A stretch of 64,000 nucleotides of DNA from Zhaonella formicivorans (GCF_004353525.1 NZ_CP085524.1:1002001-1066000), one strand, 5' to 3'; positions 50,804 through 61,822 are shown, numbered from the stretch's first letter. Notes: a model not told the origin generated them from the sequence alone. Numbers and translations: made by a program.

Positions 50804-53197
50804 TTATTTAAGCTCTCTTTTTATCTCTTCAAAGGTATATGCTTCAATAATATCCCCTTCTTTGAGGTCATTGAAACGTGCTAAACCTATCCCGCATTCG
50901 AAACCTTGAGCTACTTCTTTTACGTCATCTTTAAACCTGCGCAGCGAATCTATTTCTCCTTCATGAATAACTATGCCGTCTCTAATAACCCTTACTTTAG
51001 CTTTATTGGTAATCTTGCCTTCAACAACGTAAGAACCTGCCACAACCCCTGCTTTTGGTACTTTAAAAATTGCCCTCACTTCAGCTCTACCCAGAATAGT
51101 TTCCTTCAATTCGGGTTCCAGTAAACCTGACATAGCCGCTTTAATACTGTCTATAGCTTCATAGATAATCCTGTAAATCCTAATATCCACTTGTTCGTTT
51201 TCAGCAGCTCTTCTGGCATTAGCATCAGGCCGAACATTAAAGCCGATAATTATGGCTTTTGAAGCGGAAGCCAGCATCACATCAGTTTCAGTGATTGCAC
51301 CTACACCGCCGTGAATAATATTCACCTTGACTTCTTCATTGTTTAGCCGTTCCAGGGACTGTTTTAAGGCTTCAACTGACCCCTGCACGTCGGCTTTAAC
51401 AATAATGTTAAGTTCTTTTAAATCGCCTGCATTAATATTTTTGAATAGATCATCCAGACTTATTTTATTGTTTTGTTGCAATTCTTCTTGGCGTTTAACA
51501 ATTTGCCGCTGGTTAGTCACCTCTTTAGCCAGTTTTTCATCCTCCACAACTTGGAAGATTTCGCCAGCTTCAGGGACGGCAGACAAACCTAAAACCTCAA
51601 CAGGAACAGAAGGGCCGGCTTCTTTAATTCGATGGCCTTTATCATCTACCATTGCCCGTACTTTGCCGTAAGTAGCGCCTGTGACAATAATATCCCCCAC
51701 CCGCAGGGTTCCTTTTTGCACCAGTACGGTAGCGACCGGGCCTCTGCCTTTATCCAATTCAGCCTCAATCACCACTCCTGCTGCCAAACGGTTCGGGTTT
51801 GCTTTTAGTTCACTCATTTCCGCCACTAAAAGAATTACTTCCAGCAGTTCGTTAATCCCTTCTTTCTTAAGAGCGGAGACAGGAACAAATAAAGTATCTC
51901 CTCCCCACTCTTCGGGAACAAGACCGTATTCGGTAAGCTGCTGTTTTACCCTCTCGGGGTTAGCTTCAGGCTTATCAATCTTGTTTACGGCAACAATAAT
52001 GGGCACATTGGCTGCTTTAGCATGGTTAATTGCCTCTACGGTCTGCGGCATTACGCCATCATCTGCCGCCACAACCAGGACCGCAATATCCGTTGCCTGC
52101 GCACCCCGGGCCCGCATAGCTGTAAAAGCTTCGTGCCCAGGTGTATCCAAAAAGGTAACCTTGCGTTTTTTTACTTCTACCTGGTAAGCTCCAATGTGCT
52201 GGGTGATGCCGCCGGCTTCAGTAGCGGTAACATTTGTCAAACGGATGGCATCCAAAAGCGAAGTCTTACCATGATCTACGTGGCCCATCACGGTAACAAC
52301 AGGCGGTCTTTCTTTCAGGGTAGCCGGGTCATCTTCAATCTCAGCAATTTCCGTCAGAGGCTTATCTGTTTTAAAATCAACCTCTATACCATATTCAGCT
52401 GCTATAATTGCAGCAGTTTCAAAATCTATTTCTTGGTTAACTGTTGCCATGACACCTAAAGCAATTAATTTTTTGATCACATCTGAAGCTGTTTTTCCAA
52501 TTTTTTTGGCAAAATCCTGGACAACGACCGATTCCCCCAGCACGATCTTCTTAATTGCCTGGATTTCCGGCTTCGGCGCAGGTTGGTTATTCTTTTTAAA
52601 CTGTTTTTTCTTTTTATTCCTCGCATCAAAAAGTTTCTTTTCGTCGGCCGCTTTCTTCTTAATAGTTTGCTTTTTAGGCCCAAAATCATTATCCTCGTCA
52701 CAATAATTTTTAACATGAGCCGCAAAAGCAATAGTTTTTTCGCTGTGATCCTTCTTCAGATCAGTTTGCCCCCCCTGCCGCAGGCCCTTTTTACCAGGTT
52801 GCTTGGCGTTTTGGCTGTTATCCCCGTGATTGACTTTATCGTTTGAGCCGCCCTGCTCCACCCCATTGTTAGTCTGTTTGGGCTTAGCATGGCTAGCAGG
52901 GTTATTTTTCTTATGGGAAACTGATTTACCTCCGCTGTTCTTATCAACATTCTTTTTATTTACGTTTATGCCACTGGCCTGGGATTCAGGATTTTTTCGC
53001 AGAGGATGAGTACGGTTTCCTTGTTCTTCTATTTTTGGCTTGGGCTGTAGATACTCTTCAAGTCTTTTAAGCTCTTCTGCGGTTATGGTACTCATATGGG
53101 ATTTTACTTCTATGCCTAATTTATTAAAAATCCACATTAACTCTCTTGTACTTAAATTTTTTTCTTTGGCAAGTTCATAGACACGCAATTTGCTCAT
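50804..53197 (-). CDS. infB: Translation initiation factor IF-2
   Basis: 797 residues. The N-terminal domain ([19 protein letters not shown]) leads into an Asn/Lys-rich disordered stretch (to about 200), then the GTPase core with [20 protein letters not shown] and NKID, and two more domains that bind fMet-tRNA and the ribosome. Length is within the family range; the middle stretch is repetitive rather than domain-like. Confidence 0.98.
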   Translation of the reverse strand: MSKLRVYELAKEKNLSTRELMWIFNKLGIEVKSHMSTITAEELKRLEEYLQPKPKIEEQGNRTHPLRKNPESQASGINVNKKNVDKNSGGKSVSHKKNNPASHAKPKQTNNGVEQGGSNDKVNHGDNSQNAKQPGKKGLRQGGQTDLKKDHSEKTIAFAAHVKNYCDEDNDFGPKKQTIKKKAADEKKLFDARNKKKKQFKKNNQPAPKPEIQAIKKIVLGESVVVQDFAKKIGKTASDVIKKLIALGVMATVNQEIDFETAAIIAAEYGIEVDFKTDKPLTEIAEIEDDPATLKERPPVVTVMGHVDHGKTSLLDAIRLTNVTATEAGGITQHIGAYQVEVKKRKVTFLDTPGHEAFTAMRARGAQATDIAVLVVAADDGVMPQTVEAINHAKAANVPIIVAVNKIDKPEANPERVKQQLTEYGLVPEEWGGDTLFVPVSALKKEGINELLEVILLVAEMSELKANPNRLAAGVVIEAELDKGRGPVATVLVQKGTLRVGDIIVTGATYGKVRAMVDDKGHRIKEAGPSVPVEVLGLSAVPEAGEIFQVVEDEKLAKEVTNQRQIVKRQEELQQNNKISLDDLFKNINAGDLKELNIIVKADVQGSVEALKQSLERLNNEEVKVNIIHGGVGAITETDVMLASASKAIIIGFNVRPDANARRAAENEQVDIRIYRIIYEAIDSIKAAMSGLLEPELKETILGRAEVRAIFKVPKAGVVAGSYVVEGKITNKAKVRVIRDGIVIHEGEIDSLRRFKDDVKEVAQGFECGIGLARFNDLKEGDIIEAYTFEEIKRELK

Positions 53198-53220
53198 TAA
53201 TTCACCCCCAAAATTTTAGC

Positions 53221-53535
53221 CTATTCTCTCTCTTCTCCCGTAATTAACTGTAAAATTTGACGGGCAAAGTTGACGTCGGTAATTCCTAGTACCGTCCTTG
53301 GGGATTTGCCAATGGCAGTACCTAACTCAACTCTGTTTCCCATGGTTAGAATAGGTTTTTTCTCTCTATGACATAGAGCCCGGTAATATTCATTTGTAGC
53401 TGGTGAACAATCGCTGGCTAAAACGATCAAATGAATTTTTTTAAATTTTGCTCTGCAGGTGTTATCACCGGAAACCAGCTTACCTGCTTTCTGGGCAAAA
53501 CCCAACAATGCATTAATCTTTTCTAGGTTCTTCAT
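53221..53535 (-). CDS. ylxQ: L7Ae-family ribosomal protein YlxQ
   Basis: 104 residues of the L7Ae/L30e fold (KINALLGFAQKAGKLVSGDN, then LIVLASDCSPATNEY). These K-turn-binding proteins occur in Firmicutes in this operon; their role is still unclear. It overlaps ylxR by 23 bases. Confidence 0.93.
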   Translation of the reverse strand: MKNLEKINALLGFAQKAGKLVSGDNTCRAKFKKIHLIVLASDCSPATNEYYRALCHREKKPILTMGNRVELGTAIGKSPRTVLGITDVNFARQILQLITGEERE

Positions 53536-53794
53536 TTTTTAACTGGTTTTCTAAATTGCTAATAATTTCAGGACTAACGTTTACTGCCAAAGCCCGTTCC
53601 AAAGCTTTACTTTTAACGGCCTTATTTAAACATTCTACCTCAGGACAAATGTAGGCACCTCGTCCAGCCTTCTTTCCCGTTGGATCAACAAGAATTTCCG
53701 CTTCCGGAGTCCTGACTATTCTTATTAAGTCTTTTTTCCCTTTTTTTTCCTTGCAACCCACGCACATTCTTTGAGGAATTTTTTTTATTTTCAA
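53513..53794 (-). CDS. ylxR: YlxR family RNA-binding protein (RnpM)
   Basis: 93 residues. The opening RMCVGCKEKKGKKDLIRIV and the GRGAYICPEVECL block are the YlxR signature with the GRGAY loop. B. subtilis YlxR/RnpM binds RNase P RNA and tunes its activity. It lies directly after nusA (2-base gap) as in the conserved nusA-infB operon. Confidence 0.94.
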   Translation of the reverse strand: MKIKKIPQRMCVGCKEKKGKKDLIRIVRTPEAEILVDPTGKKAGRGAYICPEVECLNKAVKSKALERALAVNVSPEIISNLENQLKNEEPRKD

Positions 53795-53796
53795 TT

Positions 53797-54858
53797 CTAT
53801 TCCTCCTCTACCACACCTGCATTCCCCGGTCCAGCCTGCGATTCACTTTTAATGTCGATTTTCCAGCCGGTCAGTTTAGCTGCGAGCCTGGCATTTTGAC
53901 CTTCTTTGCCAATTGCCAAGGACAATTGATAGTCGGGGACAATAACCCTGGCTATTTTTTGCTCCTCATTGACGTCTACACTTATGACTTTGGCCGGGCT
54001 AAGCGCATTGGAAACGTATTCTGCCGGATCTTTGCTCCATTTTACAATATCGATCTTTTCTCCCTTTAACTCATTAACAATTGTTTGTACACGTATACCT
54101 TTTGGACCAACACAGGCGCCAACCGGATCCACATTTTCATCCTTGGAATACACTGCGATTTTCGATCTTGCACCGGCTTCTCTGGCTACCGATTTTATTT
54201 CCACCGTTCCATCGAAAATTTCCGGTACTTCAAGTTCAAAAAGCCTTTTGAGCAATCCAGGATGAGTCCTTGAGACCAAAATTTGCGGGCCTTTGGTAGT
54301 TTTTTTCACTTCAACTATGTAGGCCTTGATCCTATCGCCGTAATTATATTGTTCTCCGTTAATCTGTTCTGTTGGAGCAAGCAAAGCTTCCACTTTGCCC
54401 AGATCTATATATACGTTACCCAGTTCCTGGCGCTGTACTATGCCTGTAACAATGTCATCTTCCCTGCTAACAAATTCATCGTAAATTATGTTGCGCTCTG
54501 CTTCCCTGATCCTTTGCACAACTACCTGCTTTGCCGTTTGGGCGGCAATACGCCCGAATTCACGAGGGGTTACTTCTGTTTCATAAATATCTCCCAAATC
54601 ATAATTAGGGTGAGCTTTGCGGGCGTCTTCCAGGGTGATTTCACTCTTAGGATCCACAACTTCTTCTACAATACTTTTACGAGCATAGACTTTGATTTCA
54701 CCGGTTACACGGTCGATGCTGACCCGGACATTTTGCGAGCCGAAATTTTTTTTGTAAGCTGAAATTAGCGCTGCCTCAATAGCTTCCAGCAGTACATCAA
54801 CCTCTATTCCCTTCTCCTTTTCAATTTCCTTTAAAGCTTCAATAAAATCCATATTCAT
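53797..54858 (-). CDS. nusA: Transcription termination/antitermination factor NusA
   Basis: 353 residues, normal for Gram-positive NusA without the C-terminal acidic repeats. N-terminal RNAP-binding domain (EKEKGIEVDVLLEAIEAALISAY), S1 domain, and two KH domains ending with SLAIGKEGQNARLAAKLTG. It controls pausing, termination and antitermination. The operon leader has a hairpin that might be the target of NusA self-control. Confidence 0.97.
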   Translation of the reverse strand: MNMDFIEALKEIEKEKGIEVDVLLEAIEAALISAYKKNFGSQNVRVSIDRVTGEIKVYARKSIVEEVVDPKSEITLEDARKAHPNYDLGDIYETEVTPREFGRIAAQTAKQVVVQRIREAERNIIYDEFVSREDDIVTGIVQRQELGNVYIDLGKVEALLAPTEQINGEQYNYGDRIKAYIVEVKKTTKGPQILVSRTHPGLLKRLFELEVPEIFDGTVEIKSVAREAGARSKIAVYSKDENVDPVGACVGPKGIRVQTIVNELKGEKIDIVKWSKDPAEYVSNALSPAKVISVDVNEEQKIARVIVPDYQLSLAIGKEGQNARLAAKLTGWKIDIKSESQAGPGNAGVVEEE

Positions 54859-54938
54859 TTTTTACCCCTCCCCTTATAGTCCTGAGGTCAAAACAGCAAA
54901 ACAATCCTGATATTTGGATTCTTGCCATAATGTTGCAA

Positions 54939-55400
54939 CTAAAAATCCACCGTTAAGTGAGCTTTGCTGATCAGCTTGCGAGGAATATGCATCTCTTTTT
55001 TCCCTACCAGCAAACTAACTTCTTCGGCAGTACTTCCTTTTAAAATTCCTTTAAACTGCTTTTTCCCTTCAACAGGAGCAAAAGTGGTAATGATGACCAG
55101 TTCACCCTGGTATTTTGCAAAATCTTCGTCATTTTTTAATGGGCGTTCAATACCCGGAGAAGAAACTTCAAGCACATAGCTGTCAGGAATAGGATCAGCT
55201 TTATCTAAGATTGCTTCAACTTTGCGGCTGATTAATTCGCAATCATCCAGGCCTATACCTTCTTGATGATCAATAAAAAACCGCAAATACCAATCCGGAC
55301 CTTCTTTAACATATTGAATTGAAACCAGTTCATAGCCAGCCTCTTCAATAGCAGGTTTCACCAGTTGTTCTACTCTTTCTTCCACATTGTACTTTGCCAT
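54939..55400 (-). CDS. rimP: Ribosome maturation factor RimP
   Basis: 153 residues. VEQLVKPAIEEAGYELVSIQYVKEG and LYVLEVSSPGIERPL-like DSYVLEVSSPGIERPL are the family markers. It helps 30S assembly. It is the first gene of the rimP-nusA operon with a promoter and a leader hairpin upstream. Confidence 0.96.
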   Translation of the reverse strand: MAKYNVEERVEQLVKPAIEEAGYELVSIQYVKEGPDWYLRFFIDHQEGIGLDDCELISRKVEAILDKADPIPDSYVLEVSSPGIERPLKNDEDFAKYQGELVIITTFAPVEGKKQFKGILKGSTAEEVSLLVGKKEMHIPRKLISKAHLTVDF

Positions 55401-55509
55401 ACAAAACCTCCATTATTAAGCTGTTCCTATTCTGCCGCACGAATTGCCAAAATATACTATTCTGAAACTACAGGAAGCAAATCGCTGAAGCAAAAGGCCT
55501 TATAAGCTA

Positions 55510-55537
55510 AAGCAAAGAGTGGGTAAAGACCCACTCT
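55510..55537 (-). promoter_or_regulatory. Leader terminator-like hairpin upstream of rimP
   Basis: AGAGTGGGT / ACCCACTCT, a nine-base perfect stem with loop CTTT, followed on the minus strand by TTGCTTT. It lies between the rimP promoter and the coding region. It may attenuate the operon. It could also receive read-through from polC when seen as a simple terminator, but it is downstream of the promoter. Confidence 0.7.
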
Positions 55538-55575
55538 GTAATAAAAACACATTTACACACTTGACTCCGTAAAAT

Positions 55576-55604
55576 AGTATACATTATTTACTAGGAAATG
55601 GCAA
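55576..55604 (-). promoter_or_regulatory. Sigma-A promoter of the rimP-nusA-infB operon
   Basis: TTGCCA (55604-55599) and TATACT (55581-55576) with a 17-base spacer on the minus strand, about 70 bases after the end of polC. Confidence 0.78.
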
Positions 55605-55674
55605 GTTTTTTAATGTCGCAACAAAATGGCCGGCACGCCGTTAGCATTCTACAGCTATTTTCAGAGCAGGAGCG

Positions 55675-58600
55675 CTAAAAAAGACTGAGCTGGTCAGTGT
55701 CTGTTAAACCATTAAGGCAGCCATGTTCTTTTAAAATCTCTATAATTGTCTTGCTAAGCCGGGCTCTCACCCTCAAATCTTCGATAGAGGTAAACAAACG
55801 CTCTTTGCGTGCAGCCACAATATTCATGGCAGCAGTTATTCCCACCCCTTGGAGCGCAGCAAAAGGAGGCAGCAGTTCCCCTTCAACAATGCGGAACTTG
55901 GTGGCTTCCGATTCCCACAAGTTCACTTTACGCATTTTGAAACCCCTTTGAAACATCTCCAGGGCAATTTCCAAAATAGTGAGCAGGTTCTTTTCTTTGG
56001 CACTGGCCTCATTGCCCTTTTGTTCGATGGTTTGTATTGCCTGTCGTACAGCTTTGACCCCCTGGGTAATTAACATGGCATCAAATTCATCAGCCCGCAC
56101 GGTGAAAAAGCTGGCGTAAAAAGCCTGGGGATAATACACCTTAAAATAAGCAATTCTAAAGGCCATAGTTACATAAGCCACGGCATGGGCCTTAGGAAAC
56201 ATATATTTTATTTTTTTACAAGATTCAATATACCAAGCAGGTACCTTATGCTGCTTCATGGCTTCCTCGTATTCGGGTTTGACACCTTTACCTTTACGCA
56301 CATCTTCCATAATTTTGAAGGCTATGAGAGGCTCCATCCCTTTGTAAATCAGATATAACATAATGTCATCCCGTGTGGAAATGGCTTCGGAAAGCTTAGC
56401 CATACCACTTTTAATCAAATCCTGGGCGTTATTTAGCCACACATCGGTACCGTGGGAAAAACCGCTAATCCTTACCAATTCCGAAAAGGTTTTTGGCTTT
56501 GTATCCTCAAGCATCTGCCGTACAAAACGAGTCCCGAATTCAGGAATGCCAAAAGTTCCCACGGAGGAATTAATATCTTCAGGCTTTAGTCCTAACGCCT
56601 CAACAGATGAAAACAGCGACATGGTCTTTGGCTCATCCAAAGGAATACTTTTGGCATCTATTCCTGTAAGATCTTCCAGCATTTTGATGACAGTCGGATC
56701 ATCGTGCCCCAGAATATCCAATTTTACCAATCTACTGCTTATGGAATGATAATCAAAATGGGTAGTAATAGTTTCAGACTTCACATCGTCTGCCGGGCGC
56801 TGCAAAGGAGTAAATTTATGAATATCTGTATACTTAGGAACAACCATTAGACCACCGGGATGCTGCCCTGTTGTCCTTTTTACCCCCGTACAACCGGAAA
56901 CCAGTCGGGCAATTTCCGCATTTCGAGGCTTTTGTCCTCTCTCTTCGAAAAAGTTTTTGACGAAGCCAAAAGCTGTTCTTTCGGCAATAGTTGCGATGGT
57001 ACCCGCACGAAATACATAATCTTTACCGAACAATTCCTCAGTAAATTTGTGAGCCCGCGGTTGATATTCCCCTGAAAAGTTTAAATCAATATCGGGAACT
57101 TTATCACCATTGAAACCGAGGAATGTTTCAAAAGGAATATCATGTCCGTCTTTTTTATACGCTGTTCCACATCTGGGACACTTCTTATCCGGCATATCCG
57201 CCCCACAATTGTAGGAACCATCTTCAATAAATTCGCTGTTTTTACAGTTGGGGCACACATAATGAGGGGGTAGCGGGTTAACTTCTGTTATACCGGTCAT
57301 GGTAGCCACAAATGAAGAGCCTACAGAACCCCGGGAGCCTACTAAATAGCCATCATCATTCGATTTTTTCACCAACTTATGTGCAATCAGGTATAAGACC
57401 GCAAAGCCGTTAGTAATGATGGAATTCAACTCTTTGTCCAGACGTTCTCGAACAACTTTTGGCAAATCTTCCCCATAGATCTGGGCGGCTTTAGACCTGC
57501 TCATGTTTATAATTTGTTCTTCAGCACCAGGTATCTCCGGAGCATACAGTTCTTCGGGGATAGGTAAAATTTCCTCTGTCATCCTCATTATTGACCGTGG
57601 ATTGGCAATCACAACTTCGTAGGCCTTTTCCTGGGGAAGATACGTAAATTCCGCCAGCATTTCCTCGGTTGTGCGAAAATAGAGGGGGGCCTGCGGCTCA
57701 TCCTGGTACCCTTGTCCGCACATTAAAATCCGCCGGTAAATGGAGTCTTCGGGATCTAAAAAGTGGACATCGCCGGTTGCTACAACCGGTTTGCCAAGCA
57801 CTTCACCAAGTTCTACAATTTTTTTGTTGATATTTATTAAATCTTGCTCGCTTTCCACCATACCTTTGCGGATCATAAAATCATTGTTCCCAATGGGCTG
57901 AATCTCCAGGTAATCATAGAAAGCTGCAATTCTTTGCAATTCAGCTTCATTCTTATTTTGTAGAATAGCCTGGATCAATTCGCCCGCCTCGCATGCTGAA
58001 CCTAAAATTAAGCCTTCCCGGTAGCGCTCCAATTCTTTTCTTGGTATTCTTGGCTTCCGGTAGAAATATTCTAAATGAGCCAAAGTAATTAAACGATAAA
58101 GGTTTTCCAGACCTTGCTGGTTTTTGACCAGAATAATTATATGATAAGTTCGTTCTTTCTCCGCCGGGTTGGAGGTGCTGTCAAAAAGGTACCCTTCCAC
58201 GCCGTAAATAATCTTTACGCCATGTTTTTTTCCAGCTTCATATGCTTCAGGAAAGGCTTGGACCACGCCATGGTCAGTTATGGCCACCGCAGGATGTCCC
58301 CACAGGGCAGCTCTTTTGATAACTGCAGAAATATCGGTAAGCCCATCAAGGGCACTCATCTTGGTATGAAGATGTAATTCCACCCTTTTTTCTTCACTGG
58401 AATCCTGTCTAAGTTCCGGATCAGCAAGGGAAATATCGTAGGCCATGACGGTCAATTCCTGCGAGAAACGATCTTGCTGAACAGGACCCCGGACAAGCAG
58501 CCATTGCTCTTCCTTGAGCTGCGCTGCTACCCCTTTGTTCTTTTCCTCTTCGAAAAACTTAACAGTAATTGCGCTGGTATGATCTGCAATATCAAAAGTT

Positions 58601-59394
58601 ACCAAGGTGCGACCGCTTTTTAATTCTTTAACCTCGAGATTAAAAACACGTCCCTTGACAGTAACTGATTTCTCCTCTTCAACGATGTCTTTAATTAAAA
58701 CCGGTGGAGAAGTAATGGCTTTACCCAGCAATACCTCCGAAGTTGTTTTTCCACTACCCTCTTCTTTGTTAACCTTTTCAGCCGGTCGGCTAGACAGCAG
58801 GCTCCGTTGCAGTTCTTCTTTTTCCAATTCTTCCGGGGAGGGAAGTACTCCATTCTCTTCCGTGCATACCGTCGCTTCAACCTTGCAGGGAGTAAGGAGC
58901 ATCCGGCCAAGCACATCCTGGATAAGTCTTGAACAATTCTTTTGTTCCAAATATTCCACCAGCATGGGCACTGGAAACTTGAGGACCAATTTGTTATCAA
59001 GTAGTTCCAGGTTGACGCAGCTTAACCAATTGCCGACTGCCGGCATTTTATCCCTGATAAAATTAGCAATAAGAGGCCAATAACTGCGGCAAAATAGATT
59101 AAGATTAATATTTTGTGTTTGAAAACGAGGAAAAAAAACCAGGTTATTCAACCCCGGCACATGGGCCTTAATTTGCTCCGCCAGCATAGTCAATTGCTCG
59201 TGGGGGACAAATTCGTTTATTTTCAAAAAAACTATCCATTCCTTCTTGTGGCGGTCTACCTTAACCTTTTCTACCCACGAGTGTTGCAGGATTTCCTTTA
59301 CCCCGCCATCCAACTGTGCTTCCCTTAGCAGCTCTTGAAAGCAAAAACTCTCTGTGCGCTTGTCTGCCGGTGATTGCATTGGTTCCAATTTCAC
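55675..59394 (-). CDS. polC: DNA polymerase III PolC-type alpha subunit, lacking the exonuclease insertion
   Basis: 1239 residues against about 1440 for B. subtilis PolC. In order: N-terminal domains, an OB-like domain (VKGRVFNLEVKEL, about 245-330), the PHP domain beginning VELHLHTKMSALDGL (about 345), a zinc-binding segment (CPNC and CPRC), the polymerase core with PDIDLNFSGEYQ, and the C-terminal duplicated helix-hairpin parts. The usual DEDD proofreading exonuclease is inserted inside PHP, right after YGVEGYLF; here PHP continues at once with TYHIIILVKNQQGLENLY, with no D-x-E motif. Start GTG 59394 has a weak site. Confidence 0.96.
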   Translation of the reverse strand: MKLEPMQSPADKRTESFCFQELLREAQLDGGVKEILQHSWVEKVKVDRHKKEWIVFLKINEFVPHEQLTMLAEQIKAHVPGLNNLVFFPRFQTQNINLNLFCRSYWPLIANFIRDKMPAVGNWLSCVNLELLDNKLVLKFPVPMLVEYLEQKNCSRLIQDVLGRMLLTPCKVEATVCTEENGVLPSPEELEKEELQRSLLSSRPAEKVNKEEGSGKTTSEVLLGKAITSPPVLIKDIVEEEKSVTVKGRVFNLEVKELKSGRTLVTFDIADHTSAITVKFFEEEKNKGVAAQLKEEQWLLVRGPVQQDRFSQELTVMAYDISLADPELRQDSSEEKRVELHLHTKMSALDGLTDISAVIKRAALWGHPAVAITDHGVVQAFPEAYEAGKKHGVKIIYGVEGYLFDSTSNPAEKERTYHIIILVKNQQGLENLYRLITLAHLEYFYRKPRIPRKELERYREGLILGSACEAGELIQAILQNKNEAELQRIAAFYDYLEIQPIGNNDFMIRKGMVESEQDLININKKIVELGEVLGKPVVATGDVHFLDPEDSIYRRILMCGQGYQDEPQAPLYFRTTEEMLAEFTYLPQEKAYEVVIANPRSIMRMTEEILPIPEELYAPEIPGAEEQIINMSRSKAAQIYGEDLPKVVRERLDKELNSIITNGFAVLYLIAHKLVKKSNDDGYLVGSRGSVGSSFVATMTGITEVNPLPPHYVCPNCKNSEFIEDGSYNCGADMPDKKCPRCGTAYKKDGHDIPFETFLGFNGDKVPDIDLNFSGEYQPRAHKFTEELFGKDYVFRAGTIATIAERTAFGFVKNFFEERGQKPRNAEIARLVSGCTGVKRTTGQHPGGLMVVPKYTDIHKFTPLQRPADDVKSETITTHFDYHSISSRLVKLDILGHDDPTVIKMLEDLTGIDAKSIPLDEPKTMSLFSSVEALGLKPEDINSSVGTFGIPEFGTRFVRQMLEDTKPKTFSELVRISGFSHGTDVWLNNAQDLIKSGMAKLSEAISTRDDIMLYLIYKGMEPLIAFKIMEDVRKGKGVKPEYEEAMKQHKVPAWYIESCKKIKYMFPKAHAVAYVTMAFRIAYFKVYYPQAFYASFFTVRADEFDAMLITQGVKAVRQAIQTIEQKGNEASAKEKNLLTILEIALEMFQRGFKMRKVNLWESEATKFRIVEGELLPPFAALQGVGITAAMNIVAARKERLFTSIEDLRVRARLSKTIIEILKEHGCLNGLTDTDQLSLF

Positions 59395-59407
59395 CTATTT
59401 TCTGTCT

Positions 59408-60052
59408 TTATTTGCTGTCTTCAAAATCGCAGGAGACAGATTTAGCAATTTCCCAGTACATCTTCATCCTAGCCATAAAGCCTTTGACCAATCCTAATTT
59501 CTCTTCTTTCATCACGTGCGTCAAATCCTGTAAGTAAACTTCTTCCACCCTCAAGCCGTGCTCGTGCACGTAACGGGTCAATGCTACTTCCACACCGAAG
59601 CGAGTCAAGTCCAGCCTGGCTATTGCTTCCATTATAAAGCGTTTCACGGCTCTTTGTCCTGAGAGGAAAGGAGCTACTATTTGGGCCAGCTCGGTTACGG
59701 CTCTCCCCCCCTCGAAAATACCTACAGCCATATCAGCCTGATCAAATAATACAGGTTCCAAAAGTTTGTAAACATGTTGCGCTTCTAAGCCAATTAGATC
59801 GGCATCTAAAAACAAAATGACATCATGCTTGCTTTCCCGCACCCCTACCATCATAGCTCCGCCTTTACCTATATTTTCTTGCAAAGCTATGACCTTGGCG
59901 CCGGCGGCTTGAGCCACAGCAGGCGTGTCGTCCCATGAACCGTCGCTCACCACGATAATCTCATCAATCAGTTCGATGGGCTTGATGGCCCGCACCACAT
60001 CGCCTACTGTTTTTGCTTCGTTGTATGCAGGAATGACAGCAGAGACTTTCAA
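59408..60052 (-). CDS. Family 2 glycosyltransferase
   Basis: 214 residues. SAVIPAYNEAKTVGDVV and VVSDGSWDDT are GT-A nucleotide-sugar motifs, GKGGAMMVG and FLDADLIGL (the D-x-D) follow. No membrane helices. Relatives include mycofactocin and glucosylglycerate-type glycosyltransferases; the acceptor cannot be told. It lies directly upstream of polC (13 bases). Confidence 0.85.
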   Translation of the reverse strand: MKVSAVIPAYNEAKTVGDVVRAIKPIELIDEIIVVSDGSWDDTPAVAQAAGAKVIALQENIGKGGAMMVGVRESKHDVILFLDADLIGLEAQHVYKLLEPVLFDQADMAVGIFEGGRAVTELAQIVAPFLSGQRAVKRFIMEAIARLDLTRFGVEVALTRYVHEHGLRVEEVYLQDLTHVMKEEKLGLVKGFMARMKMYWEIAKSVSCDFEDSK

Positions 60053-60124
60053 CAGTCTACGCCTCCTTAAAAATACTACGATTACAACGGATCTGTTTAG
60101 GTCAGCATAAAAATTCCTGCAGTA

Positions 60125-61822
60125 TTATTTTACCAGTCGTATAACATGTTCAACTACATTATCCAAGGATATTGTTTCTTCTTCCCCTGTAGCCCGGTGC
60201 TTAAGGTCAACAGTATGTTCGGACACCGTTTTTTTCCCGATGGTTATCCGGTAAGGGTAACCAATCAAATCAGCATCGGAAAATTTGACGCCTGCGCGCT
60301 CATCTCTGTCGTCTAGCACTACGTCCACGCCTGCCTGTTTTAGTTCTTGATAAACTTTATTGGCCAGTTCCATTTGAATTTCTTCCTTGGAACTTACCGG
60401 TACCACAACCACTTCAAATGGAGCAATTGCCAGCGGCCAAATAATGCCCTTTTCATCATGGTTTTGCTCTACCGCTGCAGCCATGGTTCTGCCAACTCCA
60501 ATGCCGTAACAACCCATAACTATCGGCTGTTCCTGCCCTTTTTCATCAACAAAGTTAGCTCCTAGGGCTTTGCTGTATTTGGTCCCTAACTGGAATATCT
60601 GCCCCACTTCAATTCCACGGGCTGAATTCAGCGTTGCACCGCAGCGCGGGCATAAATCACCGGCCCGGACTACGCGAATATCCACTATATCCGTTGCTGA
60701 AAAATCACGCCCATAATTGACATTCAAGTAATGGTGATCGACTTTGTTTGCACCTGCTACGCCATTAACTACTGAGACAACCTCTTCGTCAACATATACA
60801 GACACTCCTTGCAGGCCTATGGGCCCTACGAAGCCGGGAGTGGATCCGGTGAGTTGTTCAATAGCATCATCGGAAGCCAGTTTTAATTCAAGGCAGCCAA
60901 GAAGGTTCTGTAGTTTTATTTCATTTACCTCCCTGTCGCCCCGAACCACGGCGCAAATTATTTTTCCATCAGCGTCATAGAAAAGTGTTTTTAGCAACCT
61001 TTCCGCCGGAAGGTTGACGAAATCTACCAATTGCTCAATGGTATGTACATCGGGAGTGTAGAGCAGTTCCAGGGACTGGAACTCCTCCGTTTCTTTTTCT
61101 GCCAGCATGTTTTTTGCTCGTTCCACATTTGCAGCGTAGTTGCACTCTTCACAATAAACGATTTCTGCCTCACCGGAATTAGCTAAAACCATGAACTCGT
61201 GGGTAGCGCTGCCTCCAATTGCTCCGGAATCGGCTTCCACGGGACGGAATGTTAAGCCGCACCTGGTAAACACATTCACATAGGCATCATACATTTTTTG
61301 GTAACTTCGCTTTAAACCTTCCTCATCCCGATCAAAAGAGTATAAATCTTTCATCATGAATTCCCTGCCCCGCATTAACCCAAAGCGCGGCCTGCGTTCA
61401 TCCCTGAACTTACTTTGAATTTGGTAGAGCAAGAGAGGAAGTTGTTTATAAGAGCTCACCTCTCTCCTTACCAAGTCAGTAATTATTTCCTCGTGGGTCG
61501 GTCCTAAACAAAAGTCCCTTTGGTGTCGGTCCTTTAAACGAAACAGTTCAGCACCGTATACATTCCATCTGCCGCTTTCCAGCCATAACTCAGCCGGTTG
61601 AACAATAGGCAAAAGCAGTTCTTGGCCTCCCGCCCGATCCATCTCCTCCCTGATAATGGCTGCAATTTTTTGCATTACCCGCCAACCCAAAGGTAGGTAA
61701 GAATAAATACCGGCAGCTGATTTTCGAATCATCCCGGCCCTTACCAACAACTTATGACTTATGACTTCTGCCTCTGCCGGAACTTCTCGCAGCGTTGGCA
61801 ACATTAGGGCTGACACCCGCAT
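60125..61822 (-). CDS. proS: Prolyl-tRNA synthetase
   Basis: 565 residues, class II bacterial type with the editing (INS) domain inserted (about 225-385). The motif 2 region [21 protein letters not shown] and motif 3 [13 protein letters not shown] are clear, and an anticodon-binding domain follows. ATG 61822 has GGGAGG upstream; the frame continues to 61858 without a site. Confidence 0.97.
   Translation of the reverse strand: MRVSALMLPTLREVPAEAEVISHKLLVRAGMIRKSAAGIYSYLPLGWRVMQKIAAIIREEMDRAGGQELLLPIVQPAELWLESGRWNVYGAELFRLKDRHQRDFCLGPTHEEIITDLVRREVSSYKQLPLLLYQIQSKFRDERRPRFGLMRGREFMMKDLYSFDRDEEGLKRSYQKMYDAYVNVFTRCGLTFRPVEADSGAIGGSATHEFMVLANSGEAEIVYCEECNYAANVERAKNMLAEKETEEFQSLELLYTPDVHTIEQLVDFVNLPAERLLKTLFYDADGKIICAVVRGDREVNEIKLQNLLGCLELKLASDDAIEQLTGSTPGFVGPIGLQGVSVYVDEEVVSVVNGVAGANKVDHHYLNVNYGRDFSATDIVDIRVVRAGDLCPRCGATLNSARGIEVGQIFQLGTKYSKALGANFVDEKGQEQPIVMGCYGIGVGRTMAAAVEQNHDEKGIIWPLAIAPFEVVVVPVSSKEEIQMELANKVYQELKQAGVDVVLDDRDERAGVKFSDADLIGYPYRITIGKKTVSEHTVDLKHRATGEEETISLDNVVEHVIRLVK

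Noticed and set aside
52477-52731. 84-codon minus-strand frame rich in Arg and Lys.
   Set aside because: Out-of-frame reading of the Lys/Asn-rich IF-2 linker.
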